In this document: piece by piece, positions 6,373 through 8,253 of the stretch
Position numbering within the stretch: position 1 is the stretch's first letter
Layout of the letters: each line of letters begins with the position of its first letter
Assembly: GCA_902463905.1 (NCBI GenBank)
Contig: CABQHF010000089.1
Span: 1-8,253 of the forward strand
DNA: 8,253 nt
Direction: 5' to 3'
From: an uncultured Faecalibacterium sp.
GTDB taxonomy: Bacteria > Bacillota > Clostridia > Oscillospirales > Ruminococcaceae
The notes under the pieces: generated by a model
The model's input: the letters and a program-made list of their open reading frames with translations, nothing else
What the model was told of the DNA's origin: nothing
Databases searched by the model: none
Position numbers and translations under genes: made by a program

Positions 6373-6447
6373 GGCAGAGCACTCCTTTTTCTCAATTCCC
6401 AGTGTGTTGGTGGGGATTCTTTTATCTTACCATCTTCCTGCGCAGAA

Positions 6448-7800
6448 TCAATCCCCTGGAAGCAGCTGAGCCTTCTGCTGCTTTTTGAGCCACGCATAGG
6501 CGATCACGCACACAATGCTGGAAAACAGCGAGCCGCCCGCCGAAGCAAGGCCCATGGGCAGCAGCGTCTGCGGGAAGAACCGGGACGCCAGCCAGGCCCC
6601 CGGCACACGCACCAGCAGAATAGACAGGCTGTTGTGCAAAAAGGACAGCCCCGACTTGCCGTAGGCGCAGAAGTAGCCGCTGAAACAGAACTGGATGCCC
6701 GCAAACAGACAGTCAAAGATATAGCCCCGGATGTAGGAAGCGCCTGCCAGCACCACCGCTTCGTCCGATGTAAAGGGCCGCACCACGGTCGGTGCAATGA
6801 ACTGCATCAGCACCGCCATCACACCGCCAAAGGCCACGCCGATGGTGATGGCATACCGCAGGGTGCTGTCCACCCGGTCGTGCTTGCCCGCGCCGATATT
6901 CTGCGCACCCAATGCCGACACGGTGGAGAGCATGGAACTGGGCACCAGGAACAGGAAACTGATAATCTTTTCCACGATGCCCACAGCGGCAGCATCGGTC
7001 AGGCCGCGCTGGTTGGCAATGATGGTGATGATCATGAAGGACACCTGGATGAAGCCGTCCTGCAGCATCACCGGCACACCAATGGCTAAAATCTCCCCCA
7101 GCGTCTCCCGCTGCAGCCGGAAGTCGCGGCCGGACAGCTGAATGCCTGTATTCTTGCGGCACAGGATCACCCACAGCGACAGCACCACGCTGATCAGCTG
7201 CGAGAAGGTGGTGCCCAGCGCTGCACCGGCAGGGCCCATCTGCAGCGCTCCCATGAACAGGTAATCCAGCGCAATGTTACTGATACAGGCGGCCGCAATG
7301 AAATACATAGGACTTTTGGAGTCTCCCAGCCCCCGGAAGATAGAAGCCAGAATATTGTATGCCGTGATGCACGGGATGCCGATAAAGCAGAGGATCAAAT
7401 AAGTGCGGGTGCCTGCAACCGCCTCTTCCGGCACAGATACCAGCCGCACGATGGGGTCCACGACCCCCACCAGCACCGCCGCCAGCACCACAGAACCCAG
7501 AAGAAACAGTGTGACCGTGTTCCCGATCAAGCGCGACGCCATGGCGCGGTCGTTTGCGCCAATGGCCCGCCCGATGGTGACCGTAGTGCCCATGGCAAGG
7601 CCCACGATCATCACCGTGATCATGTGCATCACCTGGCTGCCGATGGACACCGCCGTGGTGCTGGCCACGCCGCTGAACTGCCCGATGATGAACAGATCTG
7701 CCATGCCATAAAGCGTCTGCAGAAAATACGAAAGCAGATACGGCAGTGAGAAATACAGGATACTTTTCAGCACGCTGCCGCTGGTGAGGTTCTTTTCCAT
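6448..7800 (-). CDS. MATE family efflux transporter
   Basis: This 450-residue inner-membrane protein should export cationic drugs or metabolites in exchange for sodium or protons. It has the usual family length, about twelve hydrophobic segments and two related halves (about 1-225 and 226-450). Typical MATE blocks are LPYLLSYFLQTLYGMADLF (18-36), TVTIGRAIGA (73-82), ASIFRGLGDSKSP and, in the second half, VSALGAQNIGAGKHDRV. It resembles the Firmicutes MepA/NorM-like members most. The ATG at 7800 has AAGGA (7807-7811) six bases upstream. It is monocistronic by appearance: a promoter lies about 75 bases upstream and the next downstream item is the flavin reductase remnant. No regulator gene is adjacent. 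The substrate cannot be read from the sequence. Confidence 0.92.
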   Translation of the reverse strand: MEKNLTSGSVLKSILYFSLPYLLSYFLQTLYGMADLFIIGQFSGVASTTAVSIGSQVMHMITVMIVGLAMGTTVTIGRAIGANDRAMASRLIGNTVTLFLLGSVVLAAVLVGVVDPIVRLVSVPEEAVAGTRTYLILCFIGIPCITAYNILASIFRGLGDSKSPMYFIAAACISNIALDYLFMGALQMGPAGAALGTTFSQLISVVLSLWVILCRKNTGIQLSGRDFRLQRETLGEILAIGVPVMLQDGFIQVSFMIITIIANQRGLTDAAAVGIVEKIISFLFLVPSSMLSTVSALGAQNIGAGKHDRVDSTLRYAITIGVAFGGVMAVLMQFIAPTVVRPFTSDEAVVLAGASYIRGYIFDCLFAGIQFCFSGYFCAYGKSGLSFLHNSLSILLVRVPGAWLASRFFPQTLLPMGLASAGGSLFSSIVCVIAYAWLKKQQKAQLLPGD

Positions 7801-7876
7801 ATGTTATCCTTGCCCGCCCGTCCCTCTTCCCTGATGCTGTAGAGGCTTTCCCGGCGAGCGCTCCTTTCCCTTACAG

Positions 7877-7907
7877 ATAGTAAACCCCACAATGGCTTCT
7901 GCGTCAA
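7877..7907 (-). promoter_or_regulatory. candidate promoter of the MATE gene with a long 19-base spacer
   Basis: On the minus strand TTGACG (7902-7907, five of six consensus bases) is followed 19 bases later by TACTAT (7877-7882, four of six). The spacer contains the small inverted repeat CCATTGTGG. A 19-base spacer is the hallmark of promoters controlled by MerR-type activators, which often govern drug efflux genes, but no such regulator is in the window. The leader is about 70 bases (7801-7870) and G/A-rich. The boxes are seen; activity and regulation are inferred. Confidence 0.5.
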
Positions 7908-7951
7908 TACTTTATTTTCATAAAGTGCATTTCAGCCTTTCCGGACGCAAC

Positions 7952-7980
7952 AAAAAAGCCCTGAGATTTCTCTCAGAGCT
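7952..7980 (-). terminator. intrinsic terminator of the rRNA operon (after 5S)
   Basis: On the minus strand AGCTCTGAGA (7971-7980) pairs with TCTCAGGGCT (7957-7966) across a GAAA tetraloop, a 10-bp stem with one wobble. It is followed by TTTTTTGTTG. It begins nine bases past the 5S 3' end and is a classic strong terminator. Confidence 0.9.
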
Positions 7981-7988
7981 TCCTGTTC

Positions 7989-8107
<119 letters not shown>

Positions 8108-8235
8108 GATCTGACTGAATCAGTATAGCACGTTTCTGTGCTGCTGTCCAGTATTTGTAGAAGGACGTGCCTTCAAAACTGAATAATCACTGCTACTTCA
8201 TTTTTTCGTTGACTTAAAAAGTCTCAAGCGAATTG
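8108..8235 (-). other. 23S-5S internal transcribed spacer
   Basis: This spacer of about 128 bases contains no tRNA gene. It holds the 5S-proximal promoter-like site, a GAAGG-CACGT-CCTTC hairpin (8160-8174) and an imperfect A/T-rich stem TTGACTT/AAGTCTCAA (8209-8227) just after the 23S end. These stems probably take part in rRNA precursor processing. Confidence 0.65.
8122..8150 (-). promoter_or_regulatory. promoter-like site in the 23S-5S spacer, directly upstream of 5S
   Basis: On the minus strand TGGACA (8145-8150, five of six) and TATACT (8122-8127, five of six) are exactly 17 bases apart, and TGC precedes the -10, giving an extended -10. A transcript would start near 8115, about eight bases before 5S. 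The same GTGCTATACT string forms the -10 region of the ABC operon promoter (4336-4345). A promoter here would make 5S independently of the rRNA operon; whether it is used cannot be seen. Confidence 0.6.
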
Positions 8236-8253
8236 TGGTCAAGCCCTCGATCT
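8236..8253 (-). rRNA. rrl: 23S ribosomal RNA, 3' end only (partial)
   Basis: The last bases of the window read on the minus strand as AGATCGAGGGCTTGACC, the conserved 3' end of bacterial 23S rRNA (usually preceded by ACTAATA). The rest of the gene lies beyond the window. The 3' boundary is approximate. Confidence 0.8.

Noticed and set aside
6244..7089. 281-codon plus-strand frame opposite the MATE gene and flavin reductase remnant
   Set aside because: His/Gln/Gly-rich shadow without a ribosome site or recognisable domain.

Overview
The window looks like chromosomal DNA of a GC-rich, gut-type Clostridia member. A Faecalibacterium-like or other Oscillospiraceae/Ruminococcaceae host is my inference, from strong AGGAGG ribosome binding sites, GC-rich third codon positions, the Firmicutes-type 5S/23S sequences and the gene families present. 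No mobile element, CRISPR array, defence gene or tRNA is visible. I see no new multi-gene system; the content is mostly housekeeping and transport. The least expected items are a decayed flavin reductase gene and a promoter in front of the 5S rRNA.

Left part (1-1352): one plus-strand gene, a PfkB-family 2-keto-3-deoxygluconate kinase. It has a near-ideal sigma-70 promoter overlapping a 14-bp direct repeat and ends in an intrinsic terminator. A second, bidirectional terminator separates it from the convergent operon that follows.

Middle (1354-4364, minus strand): a complete three-gene ABC importer. The order of transcription is lipoprotein substrate-binding protein (PF04392 type), permease, then ATPase. 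The promoter is a TTGTTT-N17-TATACT site with an extended -10. Two hairpins lie between the binding-protein and permease genes, and the permease and ATPase genes overlap by 8 bases. This family includes the pneumococcal TrpXYZ tryptophan importer, so an aromatic amino acid or related small molecule is a fair guess, but the sequence does not prove a substrate.

Middle-right (4421-6110, minus strand): a YkgJ-type cysteine-cluster protein preceded by a D-Ala-D-Ala carboxypeptidase-type penicillin-binding protein (peptidase S11). They are 67 bases apart with no terminator between them, although the former has its own candidate promoter.

Right (6138-8253, minus strand): an intrinsic terminator, a broken flavin reductase (flavoredoxin-type) gene of only 58 codons, a full-length MATE efflux transporter, and the end of an rRNA operon. 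The rRNA part comprises the last bases of 23S, the 23S-5S spacer with a strong internal promoter, 5S rRNA and its terminator. All genes except the kinase lie on the same strand as the rRNA operon and downstream of it.
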